A stretch of 20,364 bases of DNA from CAIVSN01 sp031539165 (GTDB lineage: Bacteria; Patescibacteriota; Gracilibacteria; BD1-5; UBA2023): assembly GCA_031539165.1 (NCBI GenBank), contig JAVKLK010000009.1, positions 1-20,364 of the forward strand, given 5' to 3'. Positions within the stretch are counted from its first letter, which is position 1. Every line of letters begins with the position of its first letter. The notes beneath the pieces were generated by a model. That model was given only the letters and a program-made list of their open reading frames with translations, searched no databases and was not told where the DNA came from. Positions 6,969-17,301 of this stretch are shown here, piece after piece. The translations under genes were made by a program, and so were the position numbers.

Positions 6969-7502
6969 CTATTTTAGCAGAGGCAATACCTCATCAAGTG
7001 CGACAGCAGAGAGAGAATTCTTCGGAGATCCGTCAATGAGTCTATCCGAGTAGACAAGATATATGAGACTATTTGAGGCAGCATCATAAAATCGAACGAT
7101 GCGAATTTTCTTAAAGAGGAAACTGGCGCTCTCATTCCATATTTCCTCGGGTGAACGAATCGCTTCTCGAAATTGAATCTTTCCTGTTTGACGACAGGCA
7201 ACGGATGCATCGCTCGTATCTTCGGCAAGACCAAGTCCCCCCTTGATACCTCCTGTTTTTGCTCGGCTATAGAAACAGGTAACCCCCGAAATCTTCGGAT
7301 CCGGAATTGCACCAACTTCAATCGAATGATCTGGTCCAAGAAGTTTAAAAGTGGTATCAACAGAACCGACTTCATACGGTTTTTTTGGAGCCTCAACGGG
7401 AACTTTTACCGCCCGCTGTTCTGTGAATCAATCCGAAAAGAAACCCCCGAGAGAGCACCCCGAGAGAAGAAATACCGTGAAAAAAAGAGCAAGAGATTTC
7501 AT
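6969..7502 (-). CDS. creA: CreA family protein, predicted lipoprotein
   Basis: The frame runs from ATG 7500-7502 to UAG 6969-6971, 177 residues, with UGA-Gly at residue 25 (7428-7430). The N-terminus MKSLALFFTVFLLSGC is a lipoprotein signal with a LSGC lipobox at Cys16. The mature part carries the CreA signature: VGSVDTTFKLLGPDHSIEV, DPKISGVTCFYSR, AKTGGIKGGLGLAED and SDASVACRQTG. The CreA family (COG3045) is small, secreted and of unknown function. In Enterobacteria it neighbours creBCD, but no such two-component genes are here. The gene starts 9 bp after pgi and ends at its own terminator, so pgi-creA form one transcript. Two Cys (in VTCFYS and VACRQT) could form a disulfide outside the cell; this is inferred. 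Confidence 0.9.
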
Positions 7503-7511
7503 ATATCAAAG

Positions 7512-8744
7512 TTACTGAACGAGTGCAGCACGCATACCCACCTTGTATTCTTCTACATTGGGTTGATCAAATGGGTTCACTCACATCATATACCCCAAGA
7601 GAATAACTTCCAACATTTTTGTTTGAATAAAATATCCGATATCTTGATGAGACGATTCAAGTTCATACGAGATATATGGACCACCCTTACTGAGCCATGC
7701 TTGAGCATTTCCAATATTCGCGGCATGCATAATCTCGGGTAATGTTGCTTTTGCACAATCTCCAAGAAGTTGAGTAAATGGAGTTTGGGAAGTGTAGGAA
7801 ACATCTTGTGTTTCACGAAGAGAGACCTGTGCCAGCACTCTGTCTGATGGATGAGCAAGCTGCAACTGAGCGACCGAGTGTAAATCCGTTGTACCAATTA
7901 AAGTAGTAGGCGTAACTCCGACACTCGTTCCATCAGGGCGAATTTTCCCAACACTTTCTGCAAGAAGTTGACGGTACCACTTTCCCAGAGATTCCAAACG
8001 TTTCGCGTAGAAAAAATGTTCAAATACATTTCTTCCTTCTTCATAAGCACAGAAGAGAATCTCAGCAACGCGTGACGCTGGATGCTCTGTTGGATTCGCA
8101 AGAAAGTGGTGAATCGAGTCTCGCGCTCCTTCGATAATCTCCTCGGTAGATATTCCAACAAATCCCAAGGGAATAAGTCCTACCGAAGAAAAGACGCTAT
8201 ATCGTCCCCCGACCATCTGAGGAAGGTTTGCCACAAGCCATCCCTGCTTCAAAGCAAGAGCTTCCAGTTTTGATCCTGTATCGGTAGTAACCATGAATCG
8301 AACTCTCGGGTGCTCCCCAATATCCGTATATACCGCATGAGCGAGGCTCAATGTCTCAAGAGTAGAACCAGACTTAGAGATACAGTTGACCACGAGAGAA
8401 CCACCTTCTGCAAGAAGCTTGTGAACACGCTGCATTTGCTTCTGGTAGTCATTCAAATCAACTGTATCCAAGAACAAAAGATTTTCCGTTATTCCAAGAG
8501 CTTCGGCTACCGCTAGAGTCCCAAGATTTGATCCTCAAATCCCGATAATTACCATAGTTTCAGATGATGAAAGCTCTGCAATGGCTGACTGTGCCATAGA
8601 TACACTGCTCGGATCCAGAGGAAGGTATACTGAGGCTATCGGCGTGGTATAGTCTCACAGTTCTGTGATCTCTGCATGCAACCGGTTTACTGATTGCTGA
8701 AGGATGGAGCGAGGCTGATATTGGTGATGTACTTCAAATTTCAT
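7512..8744 (-). CDS. pgi: Glucose-6-phosphate isomerase
   Basis: The enzyme interconverts glucose-6-phosphate and fructose-6-phosphate in the cytosol. The frame runs from ATG 8742-8744 to UAA 7512-7514, 410 residues, near the short bacterial type. Motifs in order: MVIIGIGGSNLGTL (64-77), SKSGSTLETL (123-132, phosphate binding), MVGGRYSVFSSVG (177-189) and GYMMGVNPFDQP near the C-terminus. UGA codes Gly at residues 30, 70 (in GIGGS) and 388 (in MMGVNPF, 7581-7583). Each is a position where family members have Gly, which is strong evidence for table 25. An AGGAGGAG purine run lies about 16 nt before the ATG, longer than optimal spacing. An ATG five bases upstream is out of frame. It is followed by creA and is divergent from the FecR-like gene. 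Confidence 0.95.
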
Positions 8745-8767
8745 AACATGGGATTGGTTACTCCTCC

Positions 8768-8795
8768 TTGCATTCGAATGGGAGGATACTATACT
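8768..8795 (+). promoter_or_regulatory. Promoter of the FecR-like gene
   Basis: On the plus strand, TTGCAT (8768-8773), a 16-bp spacer and TATACT (8790-8795) predict a start near 8802, about 15 nt before ATG 8817. The opposite strand has TATAGT in the same place (8788-8793), which could serve pgi but lacks a good -35. Confidence 0.5.
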
Positions 8796-8816
8796 TTTTC
8801 CATTACTATACACACT

Positions 8817-9830
8817 ATGAAATCAAAGCAAGCAATGACCGGACTCTGGATAGCTTTTTGAATCGGGGTTGGATTTTTGCTTGGATACCTCTGGCTTCTC
8901 CAATCAAATCAGGAAGGACGATCACTTTCTCAAAAAACAAAAACTACGACTCAGAAACAAGCAACATCCTCTGGAGTTGCATCAATCATAGGTTCCGTCA
9001 TAGAATGAAACGGATTAATTTTTCGAGAAAACACCAGTCAAGTTCTGGAAGCAAAATCTCAGATTCGACTCAATGATACTCTGAGTCTTGATGCCCCAAC
9101 GGCGGAAATTGGAATGCTCGGGGGTTGAGTGCTTCGAACCTCTCAGAAGACCAAACTTCGATTTCAAAACCAGGGTACGGAAATCCTCGAAGGAGCCGCA
9201 TGGTTCCAAGCTGGCTCAAATGCACCAAGAACCTCTTCATGGAGTGCTTCTGGCATTGTACTAGAAGTGCGTTCCTGAGTTCTTTTTATGGAAAAAAAGA
9301 CCCAGCAGACTCAGTATATTTTCATCCCGAGAGACAAAGAATCTCTCCAAACAAATATTTGAACTTTCTCCGGCATTGCCCTACTTACACAAAGCGCATG
9401 AGTCTGGTCTGGCAAAGAAATGTCCTCAAAGACACTCCTTGGTAATCGTATAATACGACGAAACCTCAAGCAGGATTTCATAGAAAATCCAAATCAAATG
9501 CCTCTTCTTCTTACTCCTGCGACACAAGATATCTATTTTGATTCTGTCGCAATACGCCAAGAGGCAACTCAGGCCATCCTTCATAAACAAGCAGATCGCC
9601 TGGAAGATTTGATCAAAGAAGATATCCAACTCATGAACCTCAAAGATGAACTTGAAGCAGTGAGAAATACTCCTCTCGAGAATAATTCAGAGAAAAAAAC
9701 AGAAATCGAACGGCGAGTTCGAGAGCTTGAGGCGAAGATACGAAGCTTTGATACGGACTGGGTTTTCAAGAGAAATAACCAAAAGAGTATAGTGAGTGGT
9801 CCAGCAACTCCAGAAGACTCCCTAGAATAA
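8817..9830 (+). CDS. Membrane-anchored FecR-like protein with six UGA-Gly codons
   Basis: The frame runs from ATG 8817 to UAA 9828-9830, 337 residues. It is visible only with UGA as Gly, at residues 15, 64, 104, 154, 182 and 195. Residues 8-28 form a single membrane helix, so the rest is probably outside the cell. Residues about 57-200 are beta-rich and resemble a FecR-type domain: ASIIGSVIEGNG, LRLNDTLSLD-like repeats, MLGGGVLRTSQKTKLRF and GIVLEVRSGVLFM. Residues about 240-320 are charged and helical (EDLIKEDIQLMNLKDELEAV, EIERRVRELEAKI), probably a coiled coil. FecR proteins relay envelope signals to sigma factors, but no sigma factor is nearby and the match is by fold pattern only, so the role is open. 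It could also be a structural envelope protein. It is a single-gene unit with its own terminator. Confidence 0.75.
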
Positions 9831-9841
9831 TCTGGAGTTTT
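9806..9841 (+). terminator. Terminator overlapping the end of the FecR-like gene
   Basis: A 9-bp stem AACTCCAGA / TCTGGAGTT (9806-9814 and 9831-9839) is followed by a T-rich tail, TTTTCTTT. Its left arm lies inside the last codons and the stop codon is in the loop. It separates two convergent units only 13 bp apart. Confidence 0.7.
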
Positions 9842-9843
9842 CT

Positions 9844-11037
9844 TTATCGTTTCACCACGTCATACGTCCGAACCACCGTACTCACAAAGTAGAGCGTTAT
9901 GAGAAGTATCCAGTGGGGTAATTCGAGTTCGTGAATTGATCCAGCTGCGACAAATAGCACGAGTACCCCCGTAAATGATGTGTCACTCCAGATAGTACGA
10001 ATAGAATCTTTTATTGCATACAAGAAAACCAAAATATACACCACTCCAAACCGAAGAGTAAGGTCGAGAAATGTTGAATGAAAGTGGAGTATTTGGTATT
10101 CCGGAGATACGTACTGAAGCATCGCCTGAGAACGATGTTCATTGAGGAACGTGAAGAGCTCCTGTTGAGAATATCCGGTCAAAATACCTCTAGGAGTATG
10201 TTCCATAAGTCGGATTGCCTCCTGGAGGAGCGCAAAACGAGTGGAGCCAGAGAGCCATTTTGACTGCCAATCCATATGAGCTCCATATTGCAGCACCGAG
10301 ATACCAAAGAGAATAAAACAAAGAATATACCACCAGCGAGGGGCTCCTCCAAGATAACAAATTGCCCAAAGAACAAAGAGAAGAGCAAATATCATACAGC
10401 TCCAAGAACCGGTAGTGGCAATGGCGGAAAGAAGGATGATGCTTCCCCCTATTCGGAAGTACCCTGTAGTCCGCAAGAGAACAAGAGGAAGAAACATTAG
10501 GAGGAATATCGCGTATGTGTTCGCATTTCAGAGCACAGAAAAAACTCTTCCCGACTCAAAGGATGTTTGATAAACAATAGGATCCAGTCCAAAGTATTGA
10601 ATGTATCCATAAAGAAGAGCAAATATAAGGGAAGCTACAAGGGCCTGCCATATTCGTATCAGTGATGTCTTTGGAGTAGCAAGCAAAATCCAAAAAAAAG
10701 CAATTCCCACTCCCATCTGAAGAAATCATGCATAAAACGGAGCTACTCCTACCAGTTCCTGTAACCAATTTGCCCCCTGAAATACATGAATTAGGTATAC
10801 TCCTACTCAGACTCCCACTACTCCTATCATTTTGCGTGTTACACGCCTACCAATAGGTCGTACATGCGTGTATCACTGCACTCCCAAGAGAATGAGGCAG
10901 AGCACCCCAAGAAAGGCAATCCTGAGTCACTCATAGTTTCCGAAAAGCTCAAAAGAAAACGGAATTCCCACCACATAGGGAAGGTGAGAAAATAGAACCG
11001 GTATTATCCCTATGAGGTAATACAGTGCTGTGACCAT
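9844..11037 (-). CDS. O-antigen ligase / polymerase-like membrane protein (Wzy_C type)
   Basis: The frame runs from ATG 11035-11037 to UAA 9844-9846, 397 residues, with five UGA-Gly codons (10927, 10873, 10807, 10726 and 10528 as left positions). About ten hydrophobic helices are visible. GNANTYAIFLLMFLPL (170-185) matches the GN-N motif before a membrane helix in O-antigen ligases. A large extracytoplasmic loop has STRFALLQEAIRLMEHTPRG and then HFHSTFLDLTLRFGVVY, where family members keep an H-x-x-LD-x-x-RFG pattern. WaaL/Wzy/PglL enzymes transfer or polymerise lipid-linked glycans at the outer face of the membrane. Which acceptor applies is not decidable here. The ATG is one base after the barstar UAG. 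An alternative ATG at 11070 would overlap barstar by 32 bp. It is the last gene of the envelope operon. Confidence 0.8.
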
Positions 11038-11038
11038 G

Positions 11039-11338
11039 CTAGATGAGTTGAAGTCTCCATCCTTCAACATCCTGAAACACTGCTACCACTTCATCAAAAA
11101 ATCCTGGCTCACCCGCATGAATAAATCACTGCTTGGATGCTTCATGAAATTGCCAGAGAATCAGCACAGATACTCCATACTCAGAAAGGCTATCATAGAG
11201 CGCATCCAAATTGCGACCAAAATACGAAGGAAGATCAAAGATTCGAACCATTTCATCAAAAAATGATTCCCGATCATGAAACAGTCGTCCATCTAGAGTA
11301 ATAGTTTGTATGGGCGAAGACTTTAGCGAGGACTGCAT
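11039..11338 (-). CDS. Barstar-family protein (barnase inhibitor-like)
   Basis: The frame runs from ATG 11336-11338 to UAG 11039-11041, 99 residues, with UGA-Gly at residue 71 (11126-11128). It matches the barstar fold in length and order: ITLDGRLF (strand 1), an amphipathic helix with FFDEMVRIF, then LPSYFGRNLDALYDSL (36-51), the family signature carrying the acidic residues that block the RNase active site. In Bacillus, barstar neutralises the secreted RNase barnase. No RNase gene lies in the window, and the neighbours are envelope genes. The start overlaps the 3' end of sanA by 16 bp, and the stop touches the ligase gene, so translation is probably coupled. It could be an orphan immunity protein, an inhibitor of another nuclease, or a protein with a new partner. 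Confidence 0.85.
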
Positions 11339-12027
11339 ATCTTGGAAGGAATAGGTCGAATATCTGGATTATACTCCAAAACAATACGCTCACCAGAGTA
11401 TTTCGGAAGGGTCTCAAAAAAGAGATCATATAAGGCGACTCCTCGAGAAAAGAATTCCCGAATATATGGAGTAGGAGCCGAAAAGAATGGAACAGAATCC
11501 GCCTCATAACCAACTGCTTGAAGATTCTTTTCTCGAGCAATAAAAAGTGCCCGATCAATATGGAATGGTTGGGATATCACCGTAAACTGAGTGAGTCCAA
11601 ATATATCTCTTGCTCGGATGAGACTGTCGAGTGTACGGATGCCCGCATAATCAAGGTACATTCGCTCTGCAGGGATACCTACCTCAAGCAAAGATTTTTG
11701 CATTTGAATCGGCTCATTATAGCTCAGGGAAGTATTATCCCCCGAGAGAAGCAGACAATCTATTTTTTTGGCATCATAGAGTTCTTTAGCTGCCTGTATA
11801 CGGGCAGTATAGAAGAGATTGTCTTCGCCAGAAGCGGTATACCGAGAAGTACCAAGCAAAACTCCAACAGAATTTTTGGGGATTTGCGTCACGGAAGTAA
11901 ATCGAGCGTCCGCAGCAGAATAGCTCACCCATGCATTGAGCCCTGCCATGAGAAAAACTCCAGCAAACAGCAGTACTCCGAGTACGCGGATTATTTTGGC
12001 AGAAACCGGTGGATATGGTTTAGTCAT
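11323..12027 (-). CDS. sanA: SanA-like envelope protein (DUF218/YdcF family)
   Basis: The frame runs from ATG 12025-12027 to UAA 11323-11325, 234 residues against about 239 for E. coli SanA, with no internal UGA. One membrane helix at residues 12-33 anchors a DUF218 domain. Close matches to SanA are VGVLLGTSRYTASGEDNLFY, IDCLLLSGDNTSLSYNEP, LDYAGIRTLDSLIRAR and FTVISQPFHIDRALFIA. E. coli SanA affects the envelope barrier to vancomycin at high temperature; the chemistry is unknown. The start is chosen because ATGACTAA overlaps the stop of the RND gene, a typical coupled junction. An ATG at 12093 would give 22 extra residues with no support. It sits between the pump and the barstar gene in the same operon. 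Confidence 0.88.
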   Translation of the reverse strand: MTKPYPPVSAKIIRVLGVLLFAGVFLMAGLNAWVSYSAADARFTSVTQIPKNSVGVLLGTSRYTASGEDNLFYTARIQAAKELYDAKKIDCLLLSGDNTSLSYNEPIQMQKSLLEVGIPAERMYLDYAGIRTLDSLIRARDIFGLTQFTVISQPFHIDRALFIAREKNLQAVGYEADSVPFFSAPTPYIREFFSRGVALYDLFFETLPKYSGERIVLEYNPDIRPIPSKICSPR

Positions 12028-15000
12028 GATTTCGGCGCTTCTGAATGGGGCGCTTCTTTCATAGTATCCGAAGTCCGTTCCAAACAAATTCAAAACATTT
12101 TCTCAGGCGTTGTTGTATCTTTTTTCCCCAGTGATGTTCGACCATGAAAGCCTCATAGTAGAGCCCCTTAACTATGAAGAGAGTAATAATAGTACAAGCC
12201 AAAAGCCCGAAAATAATCGTAAATCCAAGAGCGGACCAAAATTTGTCTCGCAGAGCGAGGGGAAGGATTCCCAGGCTCGTCGTGAGAGTAGTGAGTATCA
12301 TGGGCTCCAATCGACTTGATCCCGCCTCCACCAAAGCAACAAATCCCTTCATTCCTTTTCGGAGATTGATATTGATGGCATCGATGAGAATGATTCCGTG
12401 ATTTACCGCAATTCCAGTAAAGGCGATGAATCCTATTCCAAATGGCATAGAGAGCTTATTTTGCGTGAGAAGAAGCCCAAGAAGCACGAACGGAATTGCC
12501 ATGATTACCGAGTAGAGAACAATGACCGGTTGTTTGTAGCTATTGAACTGCAACGTAAGAATGGCAAAAATAGTAAGCATCGCTATGAAGAATGCCGTGA
12601 GAATTGCCCGAATCAAATCGGCGTTTTCCTGGTTCTCTCATCCTTGAGCATAACTTATGCCCGAAGGGAACGAATAGGCTGAGGCAAATTTGAGAAACTT
12701 TGCTTGTACATCAGTAGCAAGAATTCCATCCTCCACATCAGCTCCGATGGTAATGGTAGTGAGTCCTGCCTCTCGCTTGATAGAGGCAATAGCATTTGTG
12801 ATATTTACATCGAGAAGATCTCCGAGTCGATACACTTTGCCCGCATAGGTAAATGTGTGCGACATAACTGCATCGGGATCGACTGTCTTGGTAAACTGAG
12901 CATACTTCACAATGATATCCAGATCTTCTCCTTTGTCTGAGATAGTTCCCACATTAACTCCATTCAGTGCGGTTGTCATCTCACTTACGACAAGAGACGG
13001 AGGAATGCCGAGTTCCGTAATAGAGTCTTTTTTGAGCTGGAATACGAACTGACCCGGAGTTTCTCCCGAAGAATTCGTTATATTTTTTACCCCCTCATAC
13101 GAGCGAATTTCTCTCTCGAAGTCTTTTCCGGTCTTAATGAGCTCACTGAGTGATTTTGGTGAATCTGCAATAAGTTTTACCGCTACCGCAAGACTTGCTG
13201 GAGGTCCTCATTCTCGGACCTTAGAAGCAACGTCGTATCCTTTGCTTCGAATGGTATCAAAATCTTTTAAGAGCTTCTTATCAAAGTCAAAAACAGACAT
13301 TCACCCAGAAGCCTCACGCTCTTTGAGCTTCTTTAGTGTTACCTGCACAGAAAGCCCAGCATCGGAACTATTCTTCACGTCCTTCGTCTGAATCTCATAA
13401 AAGTGTATGTCCTCGTATTTGCTCAGTATCGCTACCAAGTCAGGCACAAGTTCATCCAAGGACTCAATTCGTTCTCCATTTGCCCCCTTTATAGAGTACT
13501 CAACATACCCATTATCACTCGCAGGGAACAAATCAAATCCTACCAGTCCTGCGAGCGATTTCCCTCAAAAAATAGGGAAAAATGAAAGAAAAAGAAGAGC
13601 TATCGGGACAAATATACTGAGCCTTCGGAGTTTCGAATTTTCCAGAAACCGCGTAAGTTGCTTTTTGTACCAAACAGTACCCGCATGAATCAGGCGGAGT
13701 CGAAGTGGTCGTTCTGATTCAATCATTTCTTGCTTTCCTTGACGCTCAAATGCAAGAAGCTGCTTCTCTGCCTCGTCAGCATATTCAATTGCCGTATCGT
13801 CATGCACATAGGTTCGTTGCTTCTTCACGAACAAGAGGTATAGAGCACTATTGACGGTCAAAGCAAGAACCAGTCCACTTGCCAAGACCCCAAATATCGT
13901 AATCGGGATATAGGCAAGAAATTTCCCGAGAATCCCCGGAAGTACCATCATAGGAACAAATGCCACAATGGTGGTCATAACCCCCGAAATCACCGGTACT
14001 CCGTATTCCCGCAAAGCAAGCATAATGGCGGTTCTTGGCTCATATCCGACACGGATTTTTGCAGAAGCTGCCTGTACGATAACAATGATGGTATCAACCG
14101 CGATACCAAAAGAGAGAACCAACGAAAAATTCGTCAAAAAGTTTAGCGAATAGCCGAAAAAATTCAGAAGGAGAAAGGTACACAAGAATGCGAGCGGCAA
14201 AACGAGCGTAGCAAACAACGAATCTCGAAATCCAATAAAGAGCCACATAACCACAAATACGAGCACCAAAGTCACTATAGCTTCTTGGGTAAGCTCGGCA
14301 TAATCGTCCCCGATGATATCAGCCTGATCGGAAGCATATGCTACCGCTACATCTCGGTATTTTTCTGTGGCAAGCTCAGAGTTGATGAGTTTTTTTGCTG
14401 CCTCACTTGCAGCAAATATGCTCGCTCCCTCATTTTTATTGAGCGTGAGTGAGACCGCTTCTTGGGCTATGGATCAAGGGAAACCAATTCGTGTAATCGT
14501 TTTCGTTGAGCGATACCGTTCAATTTTTGCAATATCTCCGACACGAACAATTCTTCCTTTTGGAAGATTGAGTGGGACATCAAGGAGTTGTTGCGCATCT
14601 TCAAATTTTCACTCAAGTCGGAAGTCGTAGTTTCTCTCCCCTACTCAGAAGTTTCCAATCGGAGCATCCTGATGGTAGGACCGAATGGTATTGGCTACAT
14701 CGCTTATAGTGACTCCAAGGCCTTTAAGTACCTCTTTATCTATAACAAGTCGAATATCGTAGTTCAGTTCAGAACCATAATCCACCTTCTGTGTTGTAGG
14801 AAGAAGAGCAAGCTTATCCTTAAGATCCGCTCAAAGAATGCGAAGTTTATCGAGCGATACTGACCCTTTTGGAGAGTAGAGATTTGCAACAAACACAAGA
14901 TTTGTTTGAGATTTAATCTCAAGAACATTTGGATTTTTTGCATCTTTTGGAAGCACAACTCGCCCAATATTGTTACGAACATCATTGATATACTTAGCAA

Positions 15001-15349
15001 CATCCGTCTCTGGACGAAGTTCAATAGTAATCGAGGAGATTCCCAGTGAAGAACTTGAGGTAATCTTTTTTGCTCCGTCAATATCCTTGATTTCCTTGTA
15101 GAGCTTATCGGTAATCAGCGAGTCGACATCGATAGGATTTGCTCCTGGATACGCAGTAGAGAGGACAACCGTTCAAAATTTGATACTCGGAGAAGATTCC
15201 TTGGGGATAGCGAAGAGTGCTCCAATTCCCAATACAATAAGTGCGAGTACCAGAAGAAGACTAATTCTATACTGACGAACCCAAAAACCGAGAAACCCTG
15301 ACTCATGACGAGTCCGTAAATCTTGAATATACTGAGGAATATCTTTCAT
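12020..15349 (-). CDS. RND-family efflux transporter (AcrB/HAE1-like)
   Basis: The frame runs from ATG 15347-15349 to UAA 12020-12022, 1109 residues, with ten UGA-Gly codons. The N-terminus ends a first helix with IPKESSPSIKFGTVVLSTAYPG, the classic RND start. A porter domain, helices 2-6 (from about 359), a second porter domain and helices 8-12 follow. Helix 4 reads FGIAVDTIIVIV, with Asp419 kept but Thr420 where AcrB has its second Asp. Helix 10 reads TGIAVNHGIILIDAI, with Asn983 in the region of AcrB Lys940. Such pumps use the proton gradient and work with a membrane fusion protein. The adaptor gene ends 30 bp upstream and has an in-frame UAA. No TolC-type channel is present, as expected if this lineage lacks an outer membrane. 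The substrate is unknown; lipids or glycans are possible given the neighbours. Confidence 0.92.
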
Positions 15350-15379
15350 AGAAAAAATGGTGAGCAGGAAATCGTATCT

Positions 15380-15751
15380 CTATTTTGCAGGAGTCACTTG
15401 AATCTTTGATTTCTTCGGATCAAAGTTACTCGTGTTGCTTGTCACTATCTGAGTATCTTCTGAAATGGAAGATATAATTTCAACCTGTGATCCAGCAATT
15501 CTCCCAATCTGTACTTCAACCGGAAGAAGCTGACTTCCAGAGAGCGTTTGAATTTCTGCTTTTTTATCAGATATTACTCGAACAATATCAGTAGGGATTA
15601 CTGGGTTTTGTGTTGGGAGCTGAAGCTCAATAGTAGCCACTTGTCCTAAGAGAGACGGGGTTTCTGAAACAATGATTCGAGTTGCGTACAGGAGCGTATC
15701 TGTTGCTACTTGCGATACCCCGACGATAGTTCCGGTATAACTTCGGCCTTC
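15380..15751 (-). pseudogene. Detached C-terminal part of the RND adaptor (after the in-frame UAA)
   Basis: This stretch continues the adaptor frame, with no other stop, from the codon after UAA 15752-15754 to UAG 15380-15382. It encodes EGRSYTGTIVGV, IVSETPSLLGQVATIELQLP and VGRIAG-like barrel and membrane-proximal strands typical of the adaptor C-terminus. The first in-frame ATG is at 15640 (MATIELQL), inside a domain, so an independent protein is unlikely. It would be part of one 634-residue adaptor if the UAA were a sense codon. Confidence 0.65.
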
Positions 15752-17284
15752 TTATATTACCTGCTGTGTTTCTCCTACTTTCAGAAGTGGCACAATAGCT
15801 GCCTCAACCTCGAAGGTAATCTCTGGATTCTGGTTTGCCATCTCTATCAACAAGGTTCACTGAGATACATCCTGTCCCACACTTGCAGAAACACGAGTAA
15901 TAGATCCATCTATAGGAGCTCGAATCGAGAGCTTATCAAATTCTTCCTGCGCTTGCGAAAGACCCAAAGAAGCATCCGATTCCGTAAGACGGAGTCGCTC
16001 AAGAGTGAGCGCTTTATTTTTGAGCGCTGTATAATAGTTTGCCTGTGCCGATTCGACCGCTAATCGACTTGTGGTAATACTCTGCTCATTTGCCGTCTTG
16101 ATTTTTTCAAGAGAGATGCCCGACTCAAACTCGGAGGTCTGAAGTTGGCGCTTCTGGACTTCAATATTTTTCTCTTGTACTTGGAGTGTGGCAGCGGAAG
16201 AGGCTTCATTATTTTTGTAATTGGCAAGGAAGGAAGAAGCACCATTTCGGAATGTTACCCAAACGTTCTCGAGTCCAGACACTTCTGATTTATAGCCATT
16301 ATTCACCGCAATCAAAGCGTCGAGTTGAGATTGAGAAAATTCAGCGCCAATCGAGGAGTTCTCCAAATATCGAGCTGTCGTATCGAGATACACCTTAATT
16401 GCCTTGTACTGTTGTGCGAGACCATCAAGCTGAAGAATCAGATTTGATTCATTGACTGGTACTGCGGAAATACTCTCGAGAGCGGTTGCTCACTTCTGCA
16501 AATCATAGTATGCAAACTCAAGAGTCGGACGAATAGTACTTGATCCCAGAAATCTTCGAATGTTTATATTTTCGGATTGGAATTTCGGGGTGATTCCATA
16601 GAGTCGGTCACCCTCAAACAAAAGCTTATTATAGAGCTTCTTCAAGTCAGAAAGTGAAGTCTGGAAACTCGTATTATAATTCAACAGCGTCTGTGCATTT
16701 GAAGTACGCAAGTTTTGGTAATCTAATTTTGATTTTTCTAGGCTTGCCTGAAGTTGTGCAAGAGTCACATTCGCATCCGATGAATCTCGATTCAAATCAG
16801 ACTTCTGTGCATCTCGAAGAGCTTTGGAGAGATTATTCTCCGCATTGGCTTGAGCGGCTACATAATCACTTTTTGCTCGCTCCAGAGCAATGGAGGCATC
16901 TTGAATCGATTTATCCAAAGTAACGGTAGTAGACTGAAGCGTGTTTCTCGCACTGGAAACCGCATTCGAGGATTGAGAAAGTCGAATATCATAATTTCCT
17001 GTCGTATCCTTCAGTCGAACCAAGACTTGTCCTTTTTTGACGGACATTCCCTCTTTTACCAACACACTTTCCACCCTTCCTACTCATTGGGAGGTAAGGG
17101 AAATGGTAGAGCTCCCCACTAGTCGGCCTGTTTTGCTCACCGTATAGGATTTGGGGAATTGTTCCAGTGATTGTGCAGAGACAGAAAAAGGAATTGCCTC
17201 TGGAGGAGTCTGAGTGTCAGTTGGTGCTCCACAGGAAACAAGAAGAAATGAAAGGAGTGTTACGGAAGCGATACTATGTTTCAT
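15752..17284 (-). CDS. RND membrane fusion protein (adaptor lipoprotein), ended early by an in-frame UAA
   Basis: The frame runs from ATG 17282-17284 to a UAA at 15752-15754, giving 510 residues. UGA codes Gly at residues 67, 265 and 476. A lipoprotein signal ends in LLVSC, with Cys18 as the lipid site. GRVESVLVKEGMSVKKGQVL (69-88) is the first half of a biotinyl-lipoyl-like domain. A long helical hairpin follows (about 100-440, many Ala, Gln, Ser and Lys), then the second half, IRAPIDGSITRVSASVGQ. The UAA falls inside the next beta-barrel domain, after GETQQVI, and the same frame goes on with EGRSYTGTIVGV and a normal adaptor C-terminus for 123 more codons. So the gene is either broken, read through, or altered by a one-base sequence error. 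The gene starts 17 bp after the AbrB-type gene. The coiled coil is longer than in AcrA. Confidence 0.8.
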
Positions 17285-17301
17285 ATAAAGAAAGAGAGAG
17301 A

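Noticed and set aside
6974..7396. A 140-residue minus-strand frame over creA
   Set aside because: It is in another frame from the CreA family sequence, which has a start, lipobox and terminator in register.
12028..12093. Longer SanA starting at 12093
   Set aside because: The extra residues overlap the end of the RND gene and match no SanA N-terminus; ATGACTAA at 12020-12027 is a typical coupled start.
14764..15306. Two minus-strand frames within the RND gene (14764-15081 and 15115-15306)
   Set aside because: They are out of frame with the RND protein, whose own frame is continuous with UGA as Gly.
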